Positions 7,745 to 15,340 of a stretch of DNA of 23,862 nt are shown here, one piece after another. The notes under the pieces were generated by a model. That model saw only the letters and a program-made list of their open reading frames with translations. It did not search any database and was not told where the DNA came from. A program made the translations under genes and the position numbers. The first letter of the stretch is position 1. Every line of letters begins with the position of its first letter. Location: positions 1 through 23,862 of the forward strand of contig CAMOIK010000007.1 in the NCBI GenBank assembly GCA_946615875.1, written 5' to 3'. The stretch comes from an uncultured Verrucomicrobiota bacterium (GTDB lineage: Bacteria; Verrucomicrobiota; Kiritimatiellia; RFP12; UBA1067).

Positions 7745-9109
7745 ATGATGACGCGACGCGAATTCATGGGCGCGCTTGCAGGCGCGGCGGCGCTGAGGCC
7801 GGGCGTTTCCGCAGGCGCTCCGGAGCCGCGCCGCACCCTTCGCACCGGCGTATTCGTGGCCGGCGCGGGGCCCGCCGGATTCGTCGCCGCCATCGCCGCC
7901 GCGCGAGGCGGCTCGCGCGTCACGCTAGCCGAAACATTTGGTTTTCCGGGCGGGATGGCCACCGCCGGACTTGTAGGCCCCATCTCGAAGTTCAATTTCG
8001 CCGGGCGTCGCGTCGTGGGCGGCATCGCGTGGGAGTTCGTGGAGCGCATGGCATCTCTTGGCGGCGCGATAACGGATCTGCCGAAAGGCAACGTCCCCTT
8101 CGAGGCGGAAACCTACCGGCGCGTTGCGCGCGAAATGCTGGAAGAGGCCGGCGTGGAGTGTCTTTGGCAGACGCAGGTCTGCGGCGAGCCGGAGCTTTCA
8201 GGCGATGGCGCCATCCGCGCCGTCACGCTTTCCACCGGCGGTTTCCTGACGCGCCTGGAGGCAGACCGCTTCATCGATTGCACGGCCTCTGGCGCCATTG
8301 TCGGCCACCACGGTTTCGGCGCGTTTCGTTCGGCGCGCGGCGCGGCGCAGCCGCTTTCGCTTTGCTTCATCCTGGGCGGTGTGGACACCGAAAAGGCGCG
8401 CGTCCTCGTGCGGAACGACAACGAGCGCTCGCGCAATCCGGCGCTCGGCAAGGCGCTTGAAAAGGCGATGGCCTCGGGGCGCATCCGTTCGTTCGGCGGG
8501 CCGTGGGCGGTGTGGGGGAGCACCATGCGGCCGGGTTTCGTCAGCGTGAATGCAACGCGCGCCGAAGCCTCGGATGTCACAGACCCTCTTGAAATCGCTT
8601 CCGCCACGGCGCGGATGCGCCGCGAAATACCAACGGTGATAGACGTGATGCGCGAGGCGGACGATGCGTTTCGCAATGCATATCTCGTCCAGAGCGCAAC
8701 CGCGGCGGGATTTCGCGAATGTCGCGAAATCGCAGCCCTCCATCGCGTTGCGGCGCACGAGTTCGTCGCCGGCGGACATCCCGACGATACGATTGCGATT
8801 GCCGCGCATCCGATGGATCGCCATATCGCCGGCACCAGCGCCCAGAGCCTGACGTTTCTGGAGCATCCCGGCGCGATACCGCTTTCCGCGCTCGTATCGG
8901 CGAAGTGCCCGAATCTTTTCGCGGCGGGTGCGCTTGTCGCGGCGGAGCCGGAGCCGTTTGCGTCGATCCGCGTGCAGGCGCAGTGCATGGCGACCGGCGA
9001 GGCTGCCGGCACCGCCGCAGCGTTCAAGCCAGGCGAAGATGCGCGGCGGCTCGATTTCGCCGCCATCGCCGCCAATCTCGCCAGGAAAGGCGCAATAGTG
9101 AAAGCTTGA
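7745..9109 (+). CDS. Tat-exported FAD-dependent oxidoreductase (PF12831 type)
   Basis: The 454-residue product opens with a twin-arginine signal (TRREFM, residues 3-8, then a hydrophobic stretch) and a dinucleotide-binding motif GAGPAG (40-45) ending in an acidic residue typical of FAD binding. A glycine-rich LFAAGALVAAEPEP segment and a helix rich in small residues near the C terminus complete the fold. The enzyme would fold with FAD in the cytoplasm and be exported through Tat. I prefer the ATG at 7745 over one at 7727 because AAAGGTGA lies just before it and the Tat motif is then near the N terminus. The substrate is unknown; neighbours suggest a sugar- or nucleoside-derived compound. It is a distant paralogue of the next gene product. 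Confidence 0.85.
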   Translation: MMTRREFMGALAGAAALRPGVSAGAPEPRRTLRTGVFVAGAGPAGFVAAIAAARGGSRVTLAETFGFPGGMATAGLVGPISKFNFAGRRVVGGIAWEFVERMASLGGAITDLPKGNVPFEAETYRRVAREMLEEAGVECLWQTQVCGEPELSGDGAIRAVTLSTGGFLTRLEADRFIDCTASGAIVGHHGFGAFRSARGAAQPLSLCFILGGVDTEKARVLVRNDNERSRNPALGKALEKAMASGRIRSFGGPWAVWGSTMRPGFVSVNATRAEASDVTDPLEIASATARMRREIPTVIDVMREADDAFRNAYLVQSATAAGFRECREIAALHRVAAHEFVAGGHPDDTIAIAAHPMDRHIAGTSAQSLTFLEHPGAIPLSALVSAKCPNLFAAGALVAAEPEPFASIRVQAQCMATGEAAGTAAAFKPGEDARRLDFAAIAANLARKGAIVKA

Positions 9110-9138
9110 AAGGAAGAAAAGAGGAAAGAAGGAATGGC

Positions 9139-10992
9139 ATGAAAGCAACCAGAATGTTCTGCGCCGCGGCGCTGCTGTGCGCCATGGCTGCGCGTGCCGC
9201 AGACGGCATGCTGACCGAAGCGAACTCGCAGGTGATAAAAGATGTCGAACTCGAAACCGAGTTCGTGGTGTGCGGGGGCGGGCCGGCGGGGCTTTGCGCC
9301 GCCGTCGCGGCCGCGCGCCACGGCACGAAGGTTGTGCTGCTGCAGGCGCGGCCGATGCTCGGCGGCAATATGTCCAGCGAAATGCGCATGGGCGTCATGG
9401 GCGCGTATGGCGACGAGAACAAGGAGGCGGGCATCTTCGAGGAACTGCAGTTGAAGAACTTCTACTACAACCCGCTCCTGCGCTACACCATCTGGGACGA
9501 CGTGATGCTTTCCACAGTCGTCATGGAGCCGAACATCACGCTGCTCCTCAATACCTGCGTCGATGGCGTCGTCATGGATGGCGGGCGCATCGCCGCCGTG
9601 AAGGCGTGGAACGGCGACGCCTACACGCGCTATGTCGTGAAGGGGCGGTATTTCGCCGACTGCACCGGCGACGGCATCCTGCGGCTCTCCGGCGCGAAGT
9701 TCCGCCACGGCCGCGAGCTGCCTTCGGAGTTCAACGAGACGTATCTGGAGCAAGGCGGCGACGCGAAGACGATGGGCAACTCCATCCTCCTCCAGCTGCG
9801 CCGGACGAAGGAGCACCGCCCGTTCACGCCGCCGCCGTGGGCGCACAAATACACCGACGCGGATTTCGCGCATCCCGACGAGCCGCTGCCGCCCGGCGCC
9901 ATGCGCCTCAACTACAAGCGCCCGTATCCCGAGCGCAACAACTTCTGGTGGATCGAGATCGGCGGCAACCTCCACACCATACACGACGCCAACGACATAC
10001 AGCTGGAGCTCAAGAAGATAGCCTACGGCGTGTGGGCGTACATGAAGAACCACCCGGACGGCCGCGCGAAGGGCTACGAACTCGACTGGATCGGCTCGCT
10101 CCCGGGCAAGCGCGAATCTACGCGCTTCGTCGGCCCGCACATCCTCACGCAGGGCGACGTGCTTTCCGGCGGGCACTTCGAGGACGTCGTGGCCTACGGC
10201 GGCTGGAAGCTCGACGACCACCATCCGGACGCCTTCGAGAGCAAGACCCACTCGTCGGTCGAATACGAGTGCCCGTCTCCCTTCGGCATCCCGTTCGACT
10301 GCCTCTACTCCGTAAACGTGCCAAACCTGATGTTCGCGGGGCGCGACATCTCAACGACCCACATGAGCTTCTCGGCGACGCGCGTCATGGCCACGTGCGC
10401 CGCGTTAGGCCAGGCCGTCGGCACCGCCGCTTCGCTGCTCGTCAAGTATGGTATTGACCCTGCGCAGCTCAGACGCGAGCGCATCGCCGAACTCCAGACG
10501 ATGCTGGAGGACGACGATTGCATGCTGCCTTTCAGGTGGCGCAAGGTCTCGCCGCTCACCGCAGAGGCGCGGTGCGCCGACGACGTCGCGATTCTCAAGA
10601 ACGGCATCGACCGCAACTACGACGGGAAGGACAACGGCGTGTGGACGGACGCGGGCGAGGAGAAGATCGTATATTCGTGGGACGCGCCAAAACGCATTTC
10701 CGGCGCGCGCCTCGTCTTCGACTCCAAAATGACCTTCACCGGCAAGCGCATGCGCAAGCTGGAGGCGACTGTCACTCCCGCCAAGATGCCGGAGATGCTC
10801 GCCAAGGGCTTCCGCATAGATGCGCGCGTGTGCGGAGAGTGGAAGACCGTCTTCTCGGACGACTGCAACTTCCTGCGCTTCAGGAAGGTGGCGTTCGAGC
10901 CGGTCGAGGCGGACGCCCTGCGCCTCGTCGTCACCGAGTCGTGGGGCGGGAAAGGCGAGAAGGCCCATGTGTTCGCGTTCGATGCGCTGTAG
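9139..10992 (+). CDS. Sec-exported FAD-dependent oxidoreductase with C-terminal beta-sandwich
   Basis: This 617-residue protein has a Sec-type signal peptide (about 1-21, ending ARA), a GGGPAG FAD-binding motif (46-51) and the GGNMSSEMRMGVMGA segment typical of PF12831 oxidoreductases. A late LMFAGRDISTTHMSF motif closes the catalytic part near residue 410. From about 450 to the end it looks like a galactose-binding jelly roll, with DNGVWTD early and ALRLVVTESWGGKGEKAHVF at the end, so polysaccharide binding is plausible. No twin arginine is present, unlike the paralogue encoded just upstream. AAGAAGGA precedes the start, within a purine-rich stretch (9107-9138). Its reading frame overlaps the start of the next gene. 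Confidence 0.85.
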   Translation: MKATRMFCAAALLCAMAARAADGMLTEANSQVIKDVELETEFVVCGGGPAGLCAAVAAARHGTKVVLLQARPMLGGNMSSEMRMGVMGAYGDENKEAGIFEELQLKNFYYNPLLRYTIWDDVMLSTVVMEPNITLLLNTCVDGVVMDGGRIAAVKAWNGDAYTRYVVKGRYFADCTGDGILRLSGAKFRHGRELPSEFNETYLEQGGDAKTMGNSILLQLRRTKEHRPFTPPPWAHKYTDADFAHPDEPLPPGAMRLNYKRPYPERNNFWWIEIGGNLHTIHDANDIQLELKKIAYGVWAYMKNHPDGRAKGYELDWIGSLPGKRESTRFVGPHILTQGDVLSGGHFEDVVAYGGWKLDDHHPDAFESKTHSSVEYECPSPFGIPFDCLYSVNVPNLMFAGRDISTTHMSFSATRVMATCAALGQAVGTAASLLVKYGIDPAQLRRERIAELQTMLEDDDCMLPFRWRKVSPLTAEARCADDVAILKNGIDRNYDGKDNGVWTDAGEEKIVYSWDAPKRISGARLVFDSKMTFTGKRMRKLEATVTPAKMPEMLAKGFRIDARVCGEWKTVFSDDCNFLRFRKVAFEPVEADALRLVVTESWGGKGEKAHVFAFDAL

Positions 10993-11803
10993 GGCGATCG
11001 GCCGGGCGCTCCCGGCGCTGGCGGCGCTCGTTTTTGCTGGGTGCCGTATTGCGCCCGTGCCGGGAAGCGTCCCCCGGCCGTTCTCCATCGGCCTTGAAGC
11101 GCTCGATCCGTCGGGCGGCCACGTGCAGGGGATCGCCGCCGCGCCGGACGCGCTGTACGTGGCGCAGCAGACTCGCATCGCAAAGCTCGATTGGCAGGGG
11201 CGCGTTCTGAAGACGCGCGCCGTGCCAAGGCATACCGGCGACCTTTGCTGGCATGGCGGCTTTCTCTACACCGCGCTTGCAAAGGACGGAAAAGGCTTCA
11301 TCCAGGTCTATGATTCCAATCTGAACCTTGTGCGCGAGAAGCCGCTGGATCGCGGCATCGACGGCATCGCGATCCTCGATGGCATCCTTTATCTCGGCAT
11401 GGGCGCCGCGCACGGCCAGCCGTCGGCGAAACCGCACCGCGCGAACATCCTTGGGCGGTTCTACGCCGATACTCTTGAAGAGGCCGCGCCGCGCGCCGAG
11501 TTCGACTACGGGCACTATACGAAGTACGGCTTTCAGAACATTACGACGGACGGCGAGCGGCTTTACGGAACATTCTACTCTGTCAAAGGCTCGCCGCAGG
11601 TGGCCGTGTTCGACAAAAACCTGCGCCTCGAAAGAACGCACCGCCTGAAGGCAAACCAGGGGCTGGACGCGCTGCCCAGGGAACTCGTCGGCGGCAGGAC
11701 GCTCTTCATCCGCGCCACGACGCAGCGCGGGGACGACGGGAAGATCGCGGGCTGCGCCTTCGATTTCTGGGAACCGGGCAAAGAGACCGCGCGGTGCGAC
11801 TGA
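10967..11803 (+). CDS. Putative lipoprotein with beta-propeller-like repeats
   Basis: This protein of about 278 residues has a basic N terminus, a hydrophobic segment and a possible lipobox ending FAGC (Cys near residue 26), so it is probably a lipoprotein. The remainder contains repeated short strands such as VQGIAAAPDALYVAQ, GDLCWHGGFLYTAL and IDGIAILDGILYLGM, resembling blades of a propeller. I do not recognise a specific family. The ATG at 10967 is favoured because GAGAAGG lies four bases upstream; an in-frame ATG at 10982 is the alternative. The gene overlaps the end of the oxidoreductase gene, so it is translationally coupled and is the last gene of the run that begins with ribokinase. 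Confidence 0.7.
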   Translation: MCSRSMRCRAIGRALPALAALVFAGCRIAPVPGSVPRPFSIGLEALDPSGGHVQGIAAAPDALYVAQQTRIAKLDWQGRVLKTRAVPRHTGDLCWHGGFLYTALAKDGKGFIQVYDSNLNLVREKPLDRGIDGIAILDGILYLGMGAAHGQPSAKPHRANILGRFYADTLEEAAPRAEFDYGHYTKYGFQNITTDGERLYGTFYSVKGSPQVAVFDKNLRLERTHRLKANQGLDALPRELVGGRTLFIRATTQRGDDGKIAGCAFDFWEPGKETARCD

Positions 11804-11842
11804 GGCGGCGGCCGCCGCAAACGCACCGCAACACTGCGGGGC

Positions 11843-11858
11843 GAAAATATGATATAAT
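11843..11858 (+). promoter_or_regulatory. Extended -10 promoter of the nadD fusion gene
   Basis: GAAAATATGATATAAT, with the -10 hexamer at 11853-11858, lies seven bases before the ATG at 11866. No -35 consensus is visible. A leaderless transcript is predicted. A GC-rich 14-base palindrome (11805-11818) lies just upstream, after the lipoprotein stop, and has no T run. Confidence 0.8.
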
Positions 11859-11865
11859 CTGCGCC

Positions 11866-12552
11866 ATGAAGATCGGGATATTCGGCGGGAGCTTCAACCC
11901 TGTGCACAACGGACACGTCGGAATCGCCAGGCGGGCGGTGGACGATCTAGGCCTCGACCGCCTGCTCGTGGTGCCTGCGGCGGAAAGCCCGTTCAAGGCC
12001 GGAGAGCGCCAGGCGCTGGACGGCGAGACGCGCCTCATGCTCGCGCGGGCGGCGTTCAACGGCATCGAACGCGTGGAGGTGGACGGGCGCGAGGTGGCGC
12101 GCGGCGGCGTGAGCTACTCCATCGACACGGTGAAGGAGATCGCCGCCGAGAATACAGGCGCGGAGCTTTTCTTCATTGTCGGCGAGGACTCCGTCGAGGG
12201 GCTGCCGCGCTGGAAGGACTACGAGACGCTCAAGACGCTCTGCGCGTTCAAAGCCTACCCGCGCACCGCGGAATCCTCCACGGAAATACGGCGGCGCATG
12301 GCGGCCGGCGAGGACATCGCCGACCTCGTCCCCGAAGCGGTCGCCCTCTTCATCCGCCACGCGGTGCACGAGAACGGCGACGCGAAGATTGTCGCGGCGG
12401 TCCGCGCCGGTTTGGTGCGCAAAGGCGGCTTCTGCCCGTGCCGGCTGCCGAAGCTGCCGGAGTTCTTCTGCCCGTGCGCCGAGTTCAAGGGGCAGCTGGC
12501 CGACCCGGCGTATCACGGGCTGTGCCACTGCCGGCTCTACGACAAACCGTGA
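11866..12552 (+). CDS. nadD: NadD fused to a ferredoxin-thioredoxin reductase catalytic-type domain
   Basis: The first 165 or so residues are nicotinate mononucleotide adenylyltransferase, which makes deamido-NAD from NaMN and ATP. The nucleotidyltransferase signature GGSFNPVHNGH (7-17), the segment ESPFK (40-44), GVSYSIDT (81-88), FFIVGEDS (102-109), W116 and SSTEIR (137-142) are all present. About 30-40 residues normally found between the strand after W116 and the SSTxIR motif appear to be missing. Residues 168-228 form a second domain, ENGDAKIVAAVRAGL then cysteines 190, 192, 202, 204, 220 and 222 in CPC, CPC and CHC motifs. This is the six-cysteine pattern of the FTR catalytic subunit: by analogy four would bind a 4Fe-4S cluster (190, 202, 204, 220) and two form the redox-active disulfide (192, 222). 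There is no stop or start codon signal between the parts. It is the first gene of a two-gene operon. Confidence 0.88.
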   Translation: MKIGIFGGSFNPVHNGHVGIARRAVDDLGLDRLLVVPAAESPFKAGERQALDGETRLMLARAAFNGIERVEVDGREVARGGVSYSIDTVKEIAAENTGAELFFIVGEDSVEGLPRWKDYETLKTLCAFKAYPRTAESSTEIRRRMAAGEDIADLVPEAVALFIRHAVHENGDAKIVAAVRAGLVRKGGFCPCRLPKLPEFFCPCAEFKGQLADPAYHGLCHCRLYDKP

Positions 12553-12564
12553 CGAGAGGCGCGA

Positions 12565-13755
12565 ATGATCTACGCCGTGATCTCCGACGTCCACGCGAAC
12601 GCGAGCGCCTTGCGGAAGGTGCTGGCGGATGCGTGGAAGGAGGGGGCGACGCGGATCGTGTGCCTCGGCGACGTGGTCGGATACGGACCCGAGCCGGCGC
12701 AGGCGGTGACCGCCCTGCGCGTCGAGAAGGCGGCCGTGGTCGCCGGCAACCATGACGATGCCGTATCGGGACGCGCCGCCTCCGACGGCTTCAACGCGCT
12801 GGCGGCCGACGCGGTGAGCAGGCACCGTGCCGCGCTACGCGACGACGAGCGAGAGTGGCTGGGGGCGCTGCCCTACATCACCAACCTCGAAGGCGGCGCC
12901 GTGGGAGTGCACGGCGATCTCACGGCGCCGATGGAGTTCCGCTACATAGAGACGACGGACGACGCGGCGGCCAACTTCGCAGTCTGCGCCAACACGCTCA
13001 TATTCGTCGGGCACACGCACGAGCCTTGCCTCTTCATAACCGGCAAGAGCGGCAAGACCTACAAGACGAAGCCACAGGATTTCACGGTCGAGCAAGGCAA
13101 GCGCTACATCGTGAACGTCGGCACGGTGGGCTATCCCCGCGAAGAGAACGGCGTGTGCCGCTCTTCCTACGTGCTCTACGATTCCGACAGGAGCGAAATC
13201 AGGTTCCGCTTCCTGCCGTTCGCCGTGTCCAGCGTGATGCAGCGCGGCCGACCGCCGGAGGCCGGGGCGCGCGCGGAAGACGCCGGGCGGGCCGGCATCG
13301 ACGCGGAGAGCCGTCGGCAAGGGAGGATCGTGGCGGCGGCGATGTGCGCGATCGTGGCGATCTTCGCGCTGACGATGCTGTTCGTAGCGGGGCGCGGACG
13401 GCGCGGCGGGGAAAGCCCGTCGCTGCCGACGGTAAAGAACGTCTCACCGGCGAAGGTCGAGGTCGGCAGGGTCTCCGGCCCCGTCAAGGAGGTTTACTAC
13501 ATACAGGGCGAGAAGGCGCTCTATCCCAACCTGTGGCTCGCGCCGAAATCCGATCCGGCCATCCTCACCGTCACGTTCCTCAGCCAGCCGGGCGCGACGA
13601 TAGGCGAGAAGGCGTTCCCGGTGAAGGAGTCCAAGACGATGCGCATGCCCGTCCCGCCCGGCACGCACCGCGTGGAGTTCACCGTCGTCCCGGAGAAGAA
13701 AGGCGGAAATCTCGTCATCAGGCGCTTCACGCCGTCTTCGCGCAAACTGAAGTGA
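12565..13755 (+). CDS. Membrane-tethered metallophosphoesterase
   Basis: The first 220 of 396 residues form a calcineurin-like phosphoesterase with every metal-binding motif: DVH (8-10), GDVVGYGP (35-42), GNHD (61-64), H116 and GHTH (149-152). The family hydrolyses phosphomonoesters or phosphodiesters, including nucleotide signals; the DVHAN/GYGP form suggests the YfcE/ApaH-like side. A single transmembrane helix follows (about 255-275), preceded by basic residues, then a beta-rich C-terminal domain (about 276-396). The arrangement puts the catalytic domain in the cytoplasm and the tail outside. It starts 12 bases after the nadD fusion gene with GAGAGG as ribosome binding site, hence a nucleotide-related role is conceivable. 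The substrate is unknown. Confidence 0.85.
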   Translation: MIYAVISDVHANASALRKVLADAWKEGATRIVCLGDVVGYGPEPAQAVTALRVEKAAVVAGNHDDAVSGRAASDGFNALAADAVSRHRAALRDDEREWLGALPYITNLEGGAVGVHGDLTAPMEFRYIETTDDAAANFAVCANTLIFVGHTHEPCLFITGKSGKTYKTKPQDFTVEQGKRYIVNVGTVGYPREENGVCRSSYVLYDSDRSEIRFRFLPFAVSSVMQRGRPPEAGARAEDAGRAGIDAESRRQGRIVAAAMCAIVAIFALTMLFVAGRGRRGGESPSLPTVKNVSPAKVEVGRVSGPVKEVYYIQGEKALYPNLWLAPKSDPAILTVTFLSQPGATIGEKAFPVKESKTMRMPVPPGTHRVEFTVVPEKKGGNLVIRRFTPSSRKLK

Positions 13756-13793
13756 CGGCTTACCCGGTCCGTGCGGCGACGGCCCGGCCGAGC

Positions 13794-13807
13794 GCTATGC
13801 GCATAGC
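13794..13807. repeat. Short palindrome at the end of the EamA gene
   Basis: GCTATGCGCATAGC is a perfect 14-base palindrome covering the stop codon of the EamA gene, in the 39-base gap between two convergent genes. It may help to end transcription in either direction, but there is no T run. Confidence 0.4.
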
Positions 13808-14658
13808 AGGCAGGCGCCGGCGACTATCGCCGCGAGCGCGATGCCTTTGCGCACGAGGTTCTTTTCGCGGAACACCGCGCCACCAGCCAGGAACGTGCCG
13901 ATCGTGCTTGTCCGGCGCAAGGTGGAGAGTATCGAGATTTTCGCGTCGGGCGCCGAGACCGCGGTGAAGTATAGGAAGTCGCTGAGCGCGAGCAGCAACC
14001 CGACGGCCGGGATGCTCCAGCGCCATTTCAGCGGAGTCGCGTCGCAGCGCCTGGCCACGATGCAGGCGGCAGCGTAGATGAGCGCCATGCAGCCCATGAA
14101 CCACAGCAGAACGGCGTCCGGGGCGATGTGCAGCGAATGCAGGAGATGCTTGTCGTAGAGTGCGCTGGCCGCGCCGAACAGCGTGGCGCCCAGCGCGAGC
14201 ACGATCGACGGCGTGTGCAGCGTGTATCCTTCGCGGCGAGTCGCGAGCGAGAAGGCGCAGAAGCCTGCGAACGCCAGCGCGAAACCGGCCGCCTGGACGG
14301 CGCTCGGGACTTCGGCGAACAAGAACAGCGCGGCGAGCGTGGTCCACATCGGTCCTGTGGCGCGTATCGGGGCCATGACCGTGAGGGGCAGGGTCTTGAG
14401 CGCCCAGTAGGCCAGCGCCCAGCTCGTCGCGACGATGGCGGACTTCACCGCCAGCAGCGCGACGTGCGCCGCCGGCAGCGAGAGGGCGGCGCCGAGCCGC
14501 CCCCTGAGCGCGAGCGCGGCGGCGGTGGCCGCCAACCCCGTCGACGTCGTCATCAGCAGCACGGTGAACGTGCGGTTGCCCTCGGCGCTGTGCTTCTTGC
14601 ACAGGTCGTAGAGGGAAAGCGCCGCCGCCGAGCCGATTATGCAGCCTAGCCAGGACAT
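13795..14658 (-). CDS. EamA/DMT-family inner-membrane transporter
   Basis: The 287-residue protein is made of alternating hydrophobic helices, about ten in all, in two similar halves as in EamA-domain permeases of the drug/metabolite superfamily. The second repeat is visible from about residue 145 (LGATLFGAASALYDKH) and a conserved end-of-repeat stretch lies near 240-275 (ISILSTLRRTSTIGTFLAGGAVFREK). The substrate is unknown. The start ATG lies inside the rsmI coding sequence (13-base overlap), so translation is coupled. It is the last gene of the four-gene minus-strand operon. Confidence 0.85.
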   Translation of the reverse strand: MSWLGCIIGSAAALSLYDLCKKHSAEGNRTFTVLLMTTSTGLAATAAALALRGRLGAALSLPAAHVALLAVKSAIVATSWALAYWALKTLPLTVMAPIRATGPMWTTLAALFLFAEVPSAVQAAGFALAFAGFCAFSLATRREGYTLHTPSIVLALGATLFGAASALYDKHLLHSLHIAPDAVLLWFMGCMALIYAAACIVARRCDATPLKWRWSIPAVGLLLALSDFLYFTAVSAPDAKISILSTLRRTSTIGTFLAGGAVFREKNLVRKGIALAAIVAGACLLCA

Positions 14659-15338
14659 CTTCTGAACTTGGGGTTGCAGCCGGCGACCACCAGCGCCACC
14701 TCGCCCTTCACCTTGACGTCCCTGTATTGCGCCGCCAGGTCGGAAAGATAGCCGCGCGAAACGCGCTCGTGGAGTTTCGTCAGCTCGATGCACACGGCCG
14801 CCTCGCGATCGCCCAGCGCGTCCAGCGCCGCCTCGAGCGTGGCCGCGATGCGGAAAGGCGATTCGAAGCAAATCAGCGTGTGCTCCTTGTCGGCATCCTC
14901 GGCGAACCAGTTGCGCAGGGCGCCCGGCCCTCGCGGAGGGAAGCCGCGGAACGTGAACGAGCTCGTCGGCAGACCGCTCGCAAGCAGCGCCACGTTGACC
15001 GCGCTCGCGCCGGGTATCACTTCGTATCCCACGCCGCGCTGCGCACAGGCGCGGATGAGCCTGTAGCCGGGATCGGATATTCCAGGATAGCCGCCGTCGG
15101 AGCAGAGCGCCACTTCGCGGCCCGCCTCCACCGCCGCCACGATGGTTTCGGTCAGGCGTTCCTCGTTGCCCTGGCGGTAGGACAGCATCTCCGGGCGCGG
15201 TATGCCGAAATGCGCCAGCAGCTGCCATGTCCTGCGCGTGTCCTCGCAGGCGATGAGGGAGGCCGTGCGCAGGGCTTCAAGTCCCCTTGGCGAGAGATCC
15301 CCCAGATTGCCGATCGGCGTGGCTACTACGTGCAGCAT
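14646..15338 (-). CDS. rsmI: 16S rRNA (cytidine(1402)-2'-O)-methyltransferase
   Basis: The 230-residue protein matches RsmI, which 2'-O-methylates C1402 in the decoding centre of 16S rRNA using SAM. The motifs are VATPIGNLGDLSPR (5-18), CEDTRRTWQLL, SDGGYPGISDPG (near 80-91), IPGASAVNVALLASGLP and CFESPFRI. The usual SDAGTP is SDGGYP here. At 230 residues it is about 55 shorter than E. coli RsmI: it ends just after the catalytic tetrapyrrole-methylase fold and lacks the C-terminal extension. It starts two bases after the prmC stop and overlaps the EamA gene by 13 bases, giving a tightly packed translation-related operon. Confidence 0.92.
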   Translation of the reverse strand: MLHVVATPIGNLGDLSPRGLEALRTASLIACEDTRRTWQLLAHFGIPRPEMLSYRQGNEERLTETIVAAVEAGREVALCSDGGYPGISDPGYRLIRACAQRGVGYEVIPGASAVNVALLASGLPTSSFTFRGFPPRGPGALRNWFAEDADKEHTLICFESPFRIAATLEAALDALGDREAAVCIELTKLHERVSRGYLSDLAAQYRDVKVKGEVALVVAGCNPKFRRCPG

Positions 15339-15340
15339 GG

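Noticed and set aside
8113..10251. 712-codon minus-strand frame opposite the two FAD oxidoreductases
   Set aside because: No recognisable domain; composition is that of an antisense frame of GC-rich genes.
11804..11842. Classical terminator after the lipoprotein gene
   Set aside because: A 14-base GC-rich palindrome (11805-11818) is present but no T run follows.
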